DNA of 51,720 bases, from the NCBI RefSeq assembly GCF_008764245.1, contig NZ_VTQV01000005.1, positions 118,755 to 170,474 on the forward strand. Reading direction: 5' to 3'. The stretch is from Bacillus subtilis (GTDB taxonomy: Bacteria; Bacillota; Bacilli; Bacillales; Bacillaceae_C). This document shows positions 8,129 through 16,179 of the stretch, one piece after another (positions within the stretch are counted from its first letter, which is position 1; every line of letters starts with the position of its first letter). A program made the position numbers and the translations under genes. The notes beneath the pieces were generated by a model, which worked only from the letters and a program-made list of their open reading frames with translations, was not told the origin of the DNA and ran no database searches.

Positions 8129-8258
8129 ATGACTAAAGAAAGAGAGAGAGACATACCACCAGTGGGTAGGACACAATGCCTCGAAATGGTTGATTTTCAT
8201 ACTTGGTATAGTTGTGGGGGTTATCATTTTCGAATTGGTTAGGTACTTCATTTTTTAG
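8129..8258 (+). pseudogene. Small membrane-protein ORF with frameshift in a GA repeat
   Basis: ATG at 8129 begins MTKERE and runs into (GA)5 at about 8142-8151. In the given sequence the frame then goes wrong. One more GA would continue into YHQWVGHNASKWL and a hydrophobic helix (IFILGIVVGVIIFELV), ending at TAG 8256-8258, a 42-residue small membrane protein. It carries the AATCGGGC motif just before the start. It is either decayed or switched by dinucleotide slippage. Confidence 0.5.
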
Positions 8259-8280
8259 TTATTTTTCATAACTAAGCAGG

Positions 8281-8406
8281 GCGCAAATCCTGAATAAGAT
8301 TTGAGCCCCTTCTCGGCTTATCGGGATGTTTTGTAAAACAACAATTTATTTAGCTGTGGGGATAAAATGAGTGAATGTACAGATTAAAAAGGCATCAGTA
8401 GAACAA
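8281..8406 (+). pseudogene. Cassette hairpin motif followed by GNAT N-terminal fragment
   Basis: 8281-8330 holds the hairpin-forming GCGCAAATC...GATTTGAGC segment and CGGCTTATCGGG, matching 6302-6350. At 8371 GTG starts VNVQIKKASVEQ, the opening of a GNAT gene as at 6374, but it breaks off after 12 codons next to the stop of the alcohol dehydrogenase. Only the first codons survive. Confidence 0.6.
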
Positions 8407-8409
8407 AAT

Positions 8410-9543
8410 TTACGGCTTTAATACAACCTTTATACAGTCGTCTTCACGATTATTAAAAATTTGATAACCATGACTTGCATCTTCAAGGGCCAGTTTATGT
8501 GTAATAATCTCTCTCGGGTCAAACTCATTATTTGTTATCCTTTTAAATAATTCAGGCATAAAATGGATGACTGGTGCCTGTCCCATTTTCAGATTAATAT
8601 TTCTCACCCAAAATGCCCCCAACGGAAACACATTATAGTTGCCCCCGTAAACACCTGTTAAATGGACCGTTCCATATTTGCGCACAGCTTTTGTGGAAAT
8701 TTGAATCGGGCCAAGGGTTCCACCTTGCAATTTTAATTTTTGTTCAAGAAACTCCAGGGGGGATTTTTTCCCGTCCATTCCTACACAATCAATGACGACA
8801 TCTGCTCCACCATGAGTAATTTCCTTTAAATGCTCGCCCATATCTGGATACTTTGTAAATTCAAAAACCTCCACATTGTTCATTTTTTTGGCATGATTTA
8901 TCCGATAATCTAAATAATCAACAGCTATCACCCGCTCGGCGCCTTTCATCCATGCGAATTTTTGCGCCATTAACCCAACAGGCCCGCAACCAAGCACGAT
9001 AACAGTATCCCCTGGTTTGACTCCTGCATTGACTACACTCCAGTAGGCAGTAGGGAGAACATCGGATAAAAAGAGCAGGGATTCATCTTCTAGTTCACAT
9101 GATTCTGGGATCACAAAGGGAGTAAAGTTTCCAAAAGGGACTTTTAAATATTCAGCTTGACCACCTGGGTGGTTACCAAACTTCTCAGAATAACCAAAGT
9201 ATCCTCCTGAATCGTAATGAGGATTCGCATTATCACATTGGCTTTCCATTTCATGCTCGCAATAAAAGCAATGACCACATGCAACGGTAAAAGGGATAAT
9301 CACACGATCCCCCTTTTTTACCTTCGTGACTTCGGGTCCTACTTCTTCAATAATCCCCATCGGTTCGTGGCCAATAATGTATCCAGGAGGCAATGGGAAA
9401 TTTCCTTGGTATAAATGCAAATCAGATCCACAAATAGCAGTAGACGTAATCTTGACAATCACATCATCTTTTTTCTCTAATTTTGCATCCTCTACTTCGT
9501 TTACTTGTACATGCTTTGGCCCTTGATAAGTGACAGCTTTCAT
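8410..9543 (-). CDS. Zinc-dependent alcohol dehydrogenase (MDR family)
   Basis: A cytoplasmic NAD(P)-dependent medium-chain dehydrogenase of 377 aa, closest in pattern to the glutathione-independent formaldehyde dehydrogenase-like group. Catalytic zinc ligands C38, H59 and E60 (ICGSDLH, GHE) are present; the structural zinc site is C89, C92, C95 and C103 (CGHCFYC). The Rossmann loop is VLGCGPVGLMA near 185-195. The ATG follows AGAGGA. It stands alone, with the island beyond its 3' end and a long non-coding gap upstream. Its substrate cannot be told. Confidence 0.93.
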   Translation of the reverse strand: MKAVTYQGPKHVQVNEVEDAKLEKKDDVIVKITSTAICGSDLHLYQGNFPLPPGYIIGHEPMGIIEEVGPEVTKVKKGDRVIIPFTVACGHCFYCEHEMESQCDNANPHYDSGGYFGYSEKFGNHPGGQAEYLKVPFGNFTPFVIPESCELEDESLLFLSDVLPTAYWSVVNAGVKPGDTVIVLGCGPVGLMAQKFAWMKGAERVIAVDYLDYRINHAKKMNNVEVFEFTKYPDMGEHLKEITHGGADVVIDCVGMDGKKSPLEFLEQKLKLQGGTLGPIQISTKAVRKYGTVHLTGVYGGNYNVFPLGAFWVRNINLKMGQAPVIHFMPELFKRITNNEFDPREIITHKLALEDASHGYQIFNNREDDCIKVVLKP

Positions 9544-10221
9544 AATGACGGTCCTCTCATTTCTATGGCATTCTTTGTTTCTTATGTTCAGCTAAGAAAG
9601 GAAATAATATACTTCGTTACTCCGAAACCTTGCTTGAGTTATGATTTGCTGAGATGGTAAAAAACTAAGTACTTATAGCAGCCCTGATATTTTCCATTTC
9701 AGTTGTAATAAAAAAAGAAAAAAGGCTGGAATCACAGGGATAAAAAGTACGTTAACACCTATTAGTTGGAGAGGTTCACATGAGAACCCCAACAGGCTAA
9801 GAGGCATAAGATTATGAAGCTAAAGATAGTAAATCGTTTACTTGGAAGCTGAAATGGCGATTTCGTATAAAGGGAAACGCAAAATAATAGATAAGTTTAC
9901 CGTAATGAAGGTAAAGCGATCTCGTGAATGGGGATGCGCCTTTTTTGTGCAGAGGTAGATTTTTGAATGCTTATATTGTGAAAAAAATGCGGAAATAAAA
10001 AGGGAAGTTAGAAAGCACCATCAAAAAATATTTTCACTTATGAAGTAAGATGAAACCTTACCAAATGGGTTTTCGTATACATTATAAAGGAATAAATGTA
10101 TACCTTGAATGAAGTATCAAGAATCCTCTGGTAATCTATGGAATTAATAGTAAAATGAACAATGTTGTCATAAACATCAATAAATAACGATTTAGAAAAC
10201 AACGAGAGGGGTGAAAAGCTT
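9544..10221. other. Gene-free stretch of 678 bp
   Basis: No ORF with a believable ribosome site is visible on either strand; the longest readings are 12-18 codons. There is a small hairpin GGTTC/GAACC at about 9774-9789 and an AT-rich zone with short inverted repeats at 9880-9960, ending in a T-rich GCGCCTTTTTT. I do not recognise a known riboswitch. A decayed gene or an unrecognised RNA are both possible. Confidence 0.4.
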
Positions 10222-10452
10222 ATGGAAAGAAATATGACATTAAAAGATTGGATCATTACGATGATTTTGCTTGCACTTCCGATTGTAAATATTGTTATGC
10301 TCATTATATGGGCGGTAGATAAAGATGAGCCGCGTAATTTATTTGCCAAGGCTTATTTAATTGTCATGGCAGGAGTATTCGCACTTGTTATTATATTTTA
10401 TATCATTATGCTAGTAATTATTTTTGCTTTTTCTGCCGCCTTTGCCTATTGA
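10222..10452 (+). CDS. Small two-span membrane protein (76 aa)
   Basis: Preceded by GAGAGGGGTG about ten bases before the ATG. The product has a hydrophobic helix (about residues 9-31), a polar turn with WAVDKDEPRNLFAKAY, and a second helix (about 44-70). The conserved-looking turn resembles small Bacillus membrane proteins of unknown role. It ends about 70 bp before the TPP riboswitch and is likely a separate unit. Confidence 0.65.
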   Translation: MERNMTLKDWIITMILLALPIVNIVMLIIWAVDKDEPRNLFAKAYLIVMAGVFALVIIFYIIMLVIIFAFSAAFAY

Positions 10453-10487
10453 GAAGTCGTCAATCTGGCTTTAGACGAATAATCTGT

Positions 10488-10493
10488 TATAAT
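10488..10493 (+). promoter_or_regulatory. Probable -10 box of the thi operon
   Basis: TATAAT lies about 30 bp before the TPP aptamer. No good -35 box is visible at the expected distance, so the assignment rests on the -10 and its position. Confidence 0.5.
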
Positions 10494-10522
10494 AAAATAT
10501 GAAAATCATACTATATGGAATG

Positions 10523-10612
10523 TGGGGGGACCGGTTATGCCGGTTGAGAGTGCATCCTTGAGATGCTGACCCTTAGAACCTGCCCTGGTTAAGACCAGCG
10601 AAGGGAACATGG
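10523..10612 (+). promoter_or_regulatory. TPP riboswitch aptamer (THI box)
   Basis: Contains the conserved blocks GGGG, a CTGAGA-like GCTGACCCTT, AGAACCTG and ACCAGCGAAGGGAA in the right order and spacing; the variable P3 arm (CCGGTTATGCCGG) and a second extension are also seen. It binds thiamine pyrophosphate and controls the transporter genes downstream. It differs slightly from consensus in TGAGAT/GCTGACCC. Confidence 0.95.
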
Positions 10613-10647
10613 ATTCATTCATAATTAAATGATGAATGTTCTTTCAA

Positions 10648-10684
10648 GATGCCCAGGTTCAAACGAATTTGGGCATCTTTTTCA
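10648..10684 (+). terminator. Riboswitch-controlled intrinsic terminator
   Basis: GATGCCCA and TGGGCATC form an eight-base stem around a 13-base loop, followed by TTTTTC. It lies 36 bp after the aptamer and before the thiY-like start, so it is the expected OFF-state terminator. Confidence 0.9.
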
Positions 10685-10727
10685 TGTTTAGGGGTTGCAT
10701 TTCTGGAAGAACAAGGAGGGAAAAGAG

Positions 10728-11711
10728 ATGAAAAAGTGGTTAGGTATTGCTTTAGTTATGGTTCTTTTGCTTGCTGGTTGTAGTGGAGCAACAGAAGAGA
10801 AAAGTGAGACAGGCGAGAAAAAGGTATCGATCGTGCTTGATTGGACACCGAATACCAATCATACGGGGCTATATATAGCACGCGATAAAGGGTATTTTAA
10901 AGAAGAAGGCTTGGATGTCGAGATTATTCTTCCTGGTGAAGCGGGAGCGGACCAGTTAGTCGCATCGGGTAAATCTGAATTTGGCATTAGTGCCCAAGAA
11001 AGTTTAACAGAAGCAAGAGCCCAAGATATTCCGATTGTGTCGATTGGGGCAATTATTCAACATAATACTTCAGGTCTCGCCTCACCCGTTGAGAAAAATA
11101 TTAAAAAGCCGAGTGATTTTGAAGGAAAGACATACGGCGGCTGGGGCGCACCAGTTGAACAAGCGGTTCTGACTTCTTTGATGGATGCAGATGGCGGGGA
11201 TTTCAATAAAGTTGATGTAGTCAATATGGGCGATACCGATTTCTTTACGGCCGTGCAAAGAGATATCGATTTTGCGTGGATTTATTATGCTTGGACCGGT
11301 GTAGAAGCGGAGTTGCGCGGGGATGATTTAAATATGATTTACCTTACGGATTACTCGGACAAGCTCGATTATTATACCCCAGTGATTTCCACGAGTGAGA
11401 AAATGATTGAGAAAGATCCCGATACGGTAAAAGCCTTTATGAAGGCTGTCTCAAAAGGGTACCAACTGGCAATCGATAATCCAGAGGAAGCAGCTGAGGT
11501 TTTGATCAAGGCGGAACCCGATCTTGACGAGGAACTTGTGCGCAAAAGCCAAGAATGGTTGGCAACTCGTTATCAAGATGATGCCGCGCGTTGGGGAGAG
11601 CAGAAGCAAGAAATTTGGCAGAACTATATGGATTGGATGTTAGAGAAAAAGGTCCTTGAAAAGGAAATCGATGTAAAACAAGCTTTCACCAATGAATTTT
11701 TACCCGAATAA
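10728..11711 (+). CDS. thiY: ThiY-like substrate-binding lipoprotein (HMP/formylaminopyrimidine)
   Basis: The extracellular binding protein of an ABC importer for a thiamine pyrimidine precursor. The signal peptide ends in the lipobox LLAGC (Cys18), so it is membrane-anchored. The NMT1/THI5-like domain starts with VSIVLDWTPNTNHTGLYIA, the family signature, and continues through GEAGADQLVASGKSEFGIS. It is 327 aa. The ATG at 10728 has AAGGAGGG upstream and gives a proper signal peptide; a longer in-frame start at 10695 was rejected. First gene after the TPP riboswitch. Confidence 0.92.
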   Translation: MKKWLGIALVMVLLLAGCSGATEEKSETGEKKVSIVLDWTPNTNHTGLYIARDKGYFKEEGLDVEIILPGEAGADQLVASGKSEFGISAQESLTEARAQDIPIVSIGAIIQHNTSGLASPVEKNIKKPSDFEGKTYGGWGAPVEQAVLTSLMDADGGDFNKVDVVNMGDTDFFTAVQRDIDFAWIYYAWTGVEAELRGDDLNMIYLTDYSDKLDYYTPVISTSEKMIEKDPDTVKAFMKAVSKGYQLAIDNPEEAAEVLIKAEPDLDEELVRKSQEWLATRYQDDAARWGEQKQEIWQNYMDWMLEKKVLEKEIDVKQAFTNEFLPE

Positions 11712-11723
11712 GGAGGAAGAAAG

Positions 11724-12014
11724 ATGGCGAATGCATTAGTAAGTATTCAAATTATCCCGAAATTAGCCAATGGAGGGGATACTTATCCACTTGTGGATGA
11801 GGCGATCAAAGTCATTGCGGAATCAGGGGTCTCATACGAAGTTCATCCATTAGAAACAACGATGGAAGGTGACCTATCGTATATCATGCAAATCATTGAA
11901 AAAATGAATCAAAGAATGATTGAGTTAGGGAGTATCAGTATTATTTCTCAAGTAAAAATTGTCTATAAACCAGATGGGATTACGATGGGGTCGCTTACGG
12001 AGAAATATCGATAA
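11724..12014 (+). CDS. Thiamine-binding protein (DUF77/MTH1187 family)
   Basis: A 96-aa cytoplasmic ferredoxin-like fold protein; members of this family bind thiamine. It begins with VSIQIIPKLANGGDTYPLVDEAI and contains the typical SYEVHPLETTMEGDL segment. AAGGAGGAAGAAAG lies before the ATG, 12 bp after the thiY stop, and its stop shares a base with the permease start, so it is firmly in the operon. It may deliver or buffer thiamine inside the cell. Confidence 0.88.
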   Translation: MANALVSIQIIPKLANGGDTYPLVDEAIKVIAESGVSYEVHPLETTMEGDLSYIMQIIEKMNQRMIELGSISIISQVKIVYKPDGITMGSLTEKYR

Positions 12015-12775
12015 TGGGAGCGATTTGGAGGAAAGGGTGGAGACCGATGGCGGTTCTCCTCTTCCTACTTATGATCTGGGAGGGCGCTGTCCGACTTTTG
12101 AACACCCCTAGTTGGTTGTTGCCAGCTCCGAGTGCGATTTTACAGGAAGCTATAACAGGATATGAGCGATTTCTTCCACACTTGCAATCGACGATTGGCT
12201 TGGCAGTGACAGGATTTTTACTTGGCTGTTCGATTGGGATTCTCGTTGCGGTCATACTTCATTTGCTGCCAGGAACCCAAGAGGCGGTTTACCCGCTCTT
12301 AATTCTATCGCAAAACATCCCGATTATTGTATTAGCTCCCTTATTGGTCATCTGGTTTGGATTTGGTTGGCTTCCCAAGTTAATTATCATCACGCTTGTC
12401 TGCTTTTTCCCAGTCACCATTGCTGCCATGGGAGGATTCCGTCAAACTTCTCAAGAGATCAAACAATATATGTTGATGGCAGGGGCGACGCGACTGCAAA
12501 TTTTCACGAAGTTAGAATGGCCACACTCTCTCCCAGCCTTATTTTCGGGCTTGAAAATATCGGCCACCTACAGTGTCATGGGTGCTGTGATTTCTGAATG
12601 GCTTGGCGCCAAAAAGGGAATTGGCGTTTATATGACGTTAGCTTCTTCCTCGTTCCGAACAGATCGAGTGTTTGTAGCGATTTTCCTGATTATGATTTTA
12701 AGTATGTTATTCTTTCTGTTGATCCAGCTTGCTGAAAAATGGCTGGTTCGTTGGACACAAGAGGAGATGAAATAA
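12014..12775 (+). CDS. thiX: ThiX-like ABC transporter permease
   Basis: A 253-aa BPD_transp_1 permease with about six membrane spans. The EAA-type cytoplasmic loop is visible as LMAGATRLQIFTKLEWPHSLP (about residues 154-175), which contacts the ATPase. The start overlaps the preceding stop by one base (TAATG) and its own stop overlaps the ATPase start in the same way, which implies translational coupling. With the binding protein and ATPase it forms the thiamine-precursor importer. Confidence 0.92.
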   Translation: MGAIWRKGWRPMAVLLFLLMIWEGAVRLLNTPSWLLPAPSAILQEAITGYERFLPHLQSTIGLAVTGFLLGCSIGILVAVILHLLPGTQEAVYPLLILSQNIPIIVLAPLLVIWFGFGWLPKLIIITLVCFFPVTIAAMGGFRQTSQEIKQYMLMAGATRLQIFTKLEWPHSLPALFSGLKISATYSVMGAVISEWLGAKKGIGVYMTLASSSFRTDRVFVAIFLIMILSMLFFLLIQLAEKWLVRWTQEEMK

Positions 12776-13506
12776 TGGGCACTCTTACGATCAATGGAGT
12801 ATCCAAAAGCTTTCAAGAACGAAAAGTATTGGATCACATTCAATTTCAAGTGGAAGAAGGTGAGTTTGTGACGATCTTAGGACCTTCTGGTAGTGGGAAA
12901 AGTACATTATTTCAGTTAATTGGCGGACTTCTCGTACCAGAAGAAGGATCGATTATTTTAGATGGCCATGATATGACTGGAAAGCGTGGGGCGATTAGTT
13001 ATATGCCACAACAGTCAGCTTTACTTCCATGGAGAACGGTTTTACAAAATGTCTTACTTGGCCAAGAGCTGCAAGGAAAGAAAGATGAGAAAAAGGCAAG
13101 AGAGATGATTAAGAAGGCGGGGTTGGCTGGTTATGAAGAGGCCCTGCCTGGTGCTTTGTCCGGAGGGATGAAACAAAGGGTGGCTTTTATCCGTGCTTTA
13201 TTAAGTCCGCAATCCTTGATCTGCCTCGATGAGCCTTTTTCCGCTTTAGATGATTTTACCCGCGAAGAAATGCATGAATGGTTATTATCAATCTGGTCCG
13301 CTTACCGTAGGACGATTCTATTTGTTACCCATAACATCGATGAGGCACTGTTTTTGTCAGATCGTATTCTCGTGCTATCCACGAACCCGGCCCAAGTTGT
13401 TCATGAGCTATCGGTACCTTTCGTAAGGCCACGTCACCATGAACTACTATTAACGGAGGAATTTTTAGAAAAAAAGCGAGAACTGACGAGTTTTCTAAGA
13501 GGATAA
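12775..13506 (+). CDS. thiZ: ThiZ-like ABC transporter ATP-binding protein
   Basis: The ATPase of the importer, 243 aa from the ATG at 12775. Walker A GPSGSGKST is at residues 36-44, the Q-loop PQQSALLPW near 80, the signature LSGGMKQR near 127-134, Walker B LICLDEP near 147, and the H-loop FVTHNIDEA near 184. An earlier in-frame start (12739) would lie inside the permease gene and was rejected. GAGGAGATG lies just upstream. It is the last gene of the operon; no terminator with a clear U-tract follows. Confidence 0.93.
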   Translation: MGTLTINGVSKSFQERKVLDHIQFQVEEGEFVTILGPSGSGKSTLFQLIGGLLVPEEGSIILDGHDMTGKRGAISYMPQQSALLPWRTVLQNVLLGQELQGKKDEKKAREMIKKAGLAGYEEALPGALSGGMKQRVAFIRALLSPQSLICLDEPFSALDDFTREEMHEWLLSIWSAYRRTILFVTHNIDEALFLSDRILVLSTNPAQVVHELSVPFVRPRHHELLLTEEFLEKKRELTSFLRG

Positions 13507-13547
13507 TGGCTTTATAGAACCGTTTAAACCTTATGAAAGCCAAAAGC

Positions 13548-13806
13548 GGGCATATAGCAGGCTTTATAGTACCCGAAAGACTGTTCAACGGTCGTAAGTG
13601 GTGACATAGGAGTCTTCATATTACCCGAAAAGCTGCTCATGAATCAAGGGCGGCGGTCATATAAAGGGAGTTATAATACCCAAACAGTTATTATTCATTA
13701 AAAGCGGTAATATAGAAAGCTTTATAATACCTGATAATCGTTCATCAATTAAAACCGGTAATATAAATGTTCGAAGACTATTCACAGGTTTAAACGGTTT
13801 TCGATA
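13548..13806. repeat. Degenerate tandem repeat, five units of 51-55 bp
   Basis: Units start at 13548, 13600, 13655, 13706 and 13757. Each begins G-G-(T/G)-N-A-(T/C)-A-T-A, has a TTATA-type block about 17 bp in, then TACC(C/T), a TTCAT-type block and an AT-rich end with AAAGC or AAACC. Units 4 and 5 start with the same GGTAATATA. A partial, more degraded unit may precede at 13507-13547. It fills the gap between the thi operon and tatD and codes for nothing recognisable. Confidence 0.8.
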
Positions 13807-13849
13807 AACTGGTGCGTTTTTGGAAGAAATGTAAAAGGAGGAGGGCAAA

Positions 13850-14629
13850 ATGAATAGACAAGTGATTGATGCCCATCTTCATTTGGATCACTACAAAGAG
13901 AATGAAATCGAGCAAATCATCCGTGATTTGTCGATAGAAAGCTATCCAGCACTTATCTCTGTGTCCTATCATTTACAATCTTGTAAGCAAAATCTATCCT
14001 TGGCTAGAAAACATTCTCAAGTAAAACCAGCTTTTGGTTTCCACCCGGAGCAGAAATTGCCAACTGCACAAGAACAGCAGTTATTATTTCAATGGATGGC
14101 AGAACATGTGGAAGATATGGTCGCAGTTGGGGAAATTGGCCTGCCTTATTACACACGTAAGGAAGCGCCTGCCTTGAAAATCGAGGGGTATATTTCATTA
14201 TTGGAGCAATTTTTAGTGTTTGCGAAAAAGTGGAACAAACCCGTTGTTCTACATGCTGTTTATGAAGATGCTGATCTTGTATGTGATCTATTAGAACAAC
14301 ACCACATACGCAATGCACATTTTCATTGGTTTAAAGGAGCCGCTCCAACCATTGAGCGCATGATTCGACATGGTTATTTGATTTCTGTCACTCCTGATGT
14401 CGTGTATGAACCGGAAATCCAAGCGTTAGTGAAAAAGTATCCATTAGAAAAAATAATGGTCGAAACAGATGGACCTTGGCCATTCGAAGGTCCATTCAAG
14501 GGCATGATGACACATCCTCGCATGATTCATGAGTCCGTTAAGGTGATTGCGGAAATAAAAAACGAAGATCTAGAGAGGGTTTACCAACAACTCTACCAAA
14601 ACACGATAAATTTCTATAAATTGTACTGA
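13850..14629 (+). CDS. TatD-family metal-dependent hydrolase
   Basis: A cytoplasmic TIM-barrel hydrolase of the amidohydrolase superfamily; TatD-like proteins are often DNases or phosphatases. Metal ligands: H9 and H11 in DAHLHLD, a Glu in VAVGEIGLPYY, His residues in VVLHAVYEDADL and HFHWFKG, and an Asp in VETDGPWPF. Its 259 aa is standard. The ATG follows AAAGGAGGAGGG. Bacillus genomes often carry more than one TatD paralogue; the exact substrate is not deducible. Confidence 0.9.
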   Translation: MNRQVIDAHLHLDHYKENEIEQIIRDLSIESYPALISVSYHLQSCKQNLSLARKHSQVKPAFGFHPEQKLPTAQEQQLLFQWMAEHVEDMVAVGEIGLPYYTRKEAPALKIEGYISLLEQFLVFAKKWNKPVVLHAVYEDADLVCDLLEQHHIRNAHFHWFKGAAPTIERMIRHGYLISVTPDVVYEPEIQALVKKYPLEKIMVETDGPWPFEGPFKGMMTHPRMIHESVKVIAEIKNEDLERVYQQLYQNTINFYKLY

Positions 14630-14688
14630 AATGTTTCATTGAACCTCCCATAAGGAAAAAGAGTACTAAACCAAGGGAGGGAAAGAAG

Positions 14689-14901
14689 ATGAAGCATCAA
14701 CCAACACAAGATAAAATTAATCGTGATAAAGTACTGAAGGAACGGAATGATCGTGACAAAGCATTTTATCAGGATCCAGAAAAACAAGCCCAACGTGATC
14801 AATTGGTGATGCCGATTGACGATATCTCGGATGACCTCGTTGAAAAACGCGAAAAAAATGAACAGGATAAAAGAGGAACTTTTGGAGAAAATGATGGATA
14901 A
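14689..14901 (+). CDS. Small hydrophilic protein (70 aa), unrecognised
   Basis: Preceded by AAGGGAGGGAAAG ten bases before the ATG. The product is highly charged and without hydrophobic segments (for example DKVLKERNDRDKAFY and DDLVEKREKNEQDK), probably disordered. I do not recognise the family, though codon use and ribosome site look genuine. A hairpin terminator follows at 14927. Confidence 0.65.
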   Translation: MKHQPTQDKINRDKVLKERNDRDKAFYQDPEKQAQRDQLVMPIDDISDDLVEKREKNEQDKRGTFGENDG

Positions 14902-14926
14902 GTTTAAAGTCTAGGATTTCACTAGA

Positions 14927-14960
14927 GGGATGGAGATGGAATGAATCTTCATCCCCTTTT
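14927..14960 (+). terminator. Intrinsic terminator
   Basis: GGGATG and CATCCC pair around a 17-base loop that can form an inner GAT/ATC pairing, followed by CTTTT. Moderate quality. Confidence 0.55.
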
Positions 14961-15179
14961 CGAGTAAATTATGCAGGTAAATCTCTTTATATAACAATCG
15001 TTGCCCCTCTGTATAAAGGCGAAGTATACATCAAGCCACAGGATGTAAATCAGAAAGGTGTGGCGATTTTCGTCACCATCCTAATTCTTCCCTCTTACTA
15101 AATAAAAATGATATCCTTGATAAGGAGTTATTCTCGTCTAACATCAATGTTCAAACAGAAAAGGATAGGTGCATGCAGA

Positions 15180-16046
15180 ATGAGAAAGTCAACGTCAAAA
15201 TTTTCCCGAGTTTGGGACTATATTATGGTCGTTTTTGGCGCCACATTAGTGGGACTAGCTTATAATATATTTTTACTTCCTGCGAAGATTGCGGCTGGAG
15301 GGATTTCAGGTGTTAGCACCTTATTCTATGAAGCCTTCCAATGGAATCCTGCGCTAGTGCAAGCGGCAATTAATATTCCGTTGTTTTTTCTAGGTCTTTG
15401 GTTATTAGGAAAAGATTTTGGGGTGAAAACATTAATTGGTACTATTTTTGTTCCGTTTGTAATTTGGTTGACACAGGGAATCGATATCAATCTTCATGAA
15501 CCCATGCTTGGTGCCATTTATGGTGGGATTCTTATTGGGGTTGGTCTAGGAATTGTCTATCGAGGTGGAGGATCGACAGGTGGAACAGCCGCTATTTCTC
15601 AAGTGTTAAAAAAATACACCGGCTTATCGAGCGGTTTTTCCCAACTGATTGTGGATGGAGTTGTCGTTATAGCAGCCGCTTTTGTTTTAAATTTAGAACT
15701 TGCCCTATTCGCACTAATTTCGATCTATGTCACGAGCAAAGTAATTGATTTTGTCCAACTTCAAACATCCCCAACAAAGCTTGTGATGATTATTACGGAA
15801 AAGGAAGAAGAGGTACAGCAAATTATCCGGGAAGAAATTGATCGCGGCCTAACAAAAGTGAAATCATTAGGCGGGTACACAAATTTAGAACGAACGATGA
15901 TTCTCTGTGTCGTAGAACAAGCAGAAGCGGTCTATTTGAAAAAAATCCTACAAGAACAAGAACCATCTTCGTTTGTAATTTTCCTCAACGCTTCGGAAAT
16001 TTTAGGCAGGGGCTTCTCGATGGAAAAAATCCATGGCACCAAATAA
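15180..16046 (+). CDS. YitT family membrane protein (DUF161 plus DUF2179)
   Basis: A 288-aa protein with about five membrane helices in its first 190 residues (VVFGATLVGLAYNIFLLPAKIAAGGISG is the family opening) and a cytoplasmic DUF2179 domain after about residue 205 (VMIITEKEEEVQQIIREEIDRG). The family is large in Bacillus; transport roles have been proposed but not settled. The ATG at 15180 was preferred to 15108 because GGATAGGTG lies nine bases before it and the earlier ATG has no ribosome site. Confidence 0.9.
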   Translation: MRKSTSKFSRVWDYIMVVFGATLVGLAYNIFLLPAKIAAGGISGVSTLFYEAFQWNPALVQAAINIPLFFLGLWLLGKDFGVKTLIGTIFVPFVIWLTQGIDINLHEPMLGAIYGGILIGVGLGIVYRGGGSTGGTAAISQVLKKYTGLSSGFSQLIVDGVVVIAAAFVLNLELALFALISIYVTSKVIDFVQLQTSPTKLVMIITEKEEEVQQIIREEIDRGLTKVKSLGGYTNLERTMILCVVEQAEAVYLKKILQEQEPSSFVIFLNASEILGRGFSMEKIHGTK

Positions 16047-16179
16047 CGATAAACAAGCGGAATGCCATTAAGGGAGATGATAATAGGAAATTGGTACATT
16101 TTTCCTATAAAATGTGTTATTCTCCCTATAAGGTGTTCTCTTTTTATCCCCATATATCTCATTCTTCCTCACCATAGAA

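Larger units (their letters stand above)
3834..8409. other. Accessory island of small-gene cassettes
   Basis: Between the end of yfhF and the alcohol dehydrogenase lie short unrelated genes with lower GC and more hypothetical content than the flanks. They are separated by related intergenic motifs: GGCGCTAT-type at 4473, 4758 and 5624; AATCGGGC-type at 4786, 7688 and 8118; and paired hairpin segments at 6302-6350 and 8281-8330 that share CGGCTTATCGGG. Copies of the yfhF tail punctuate it at 5671 and 6459. Two GNAT N-terminal remnants (6374, 8371) and two frameshifted ORFs show turnover. No integrase, transposase or tRNA target is visible. Confidence 0.6.

Noticed and set aside
9840-9960. Possible c-di-GMP or other riboswitch
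   Set aside because: ACGCAAA and GGTAAAG fragments suggested GEMM, but the conserved core and order do not match.
14940-15101. Open frame ending ...VTILILPSY before the YitT gene
   Set aside because: No start codon with a ribosome site, overlaps a terminator hairpin, and no family is recognised; a short decayed end is possible but unproven.
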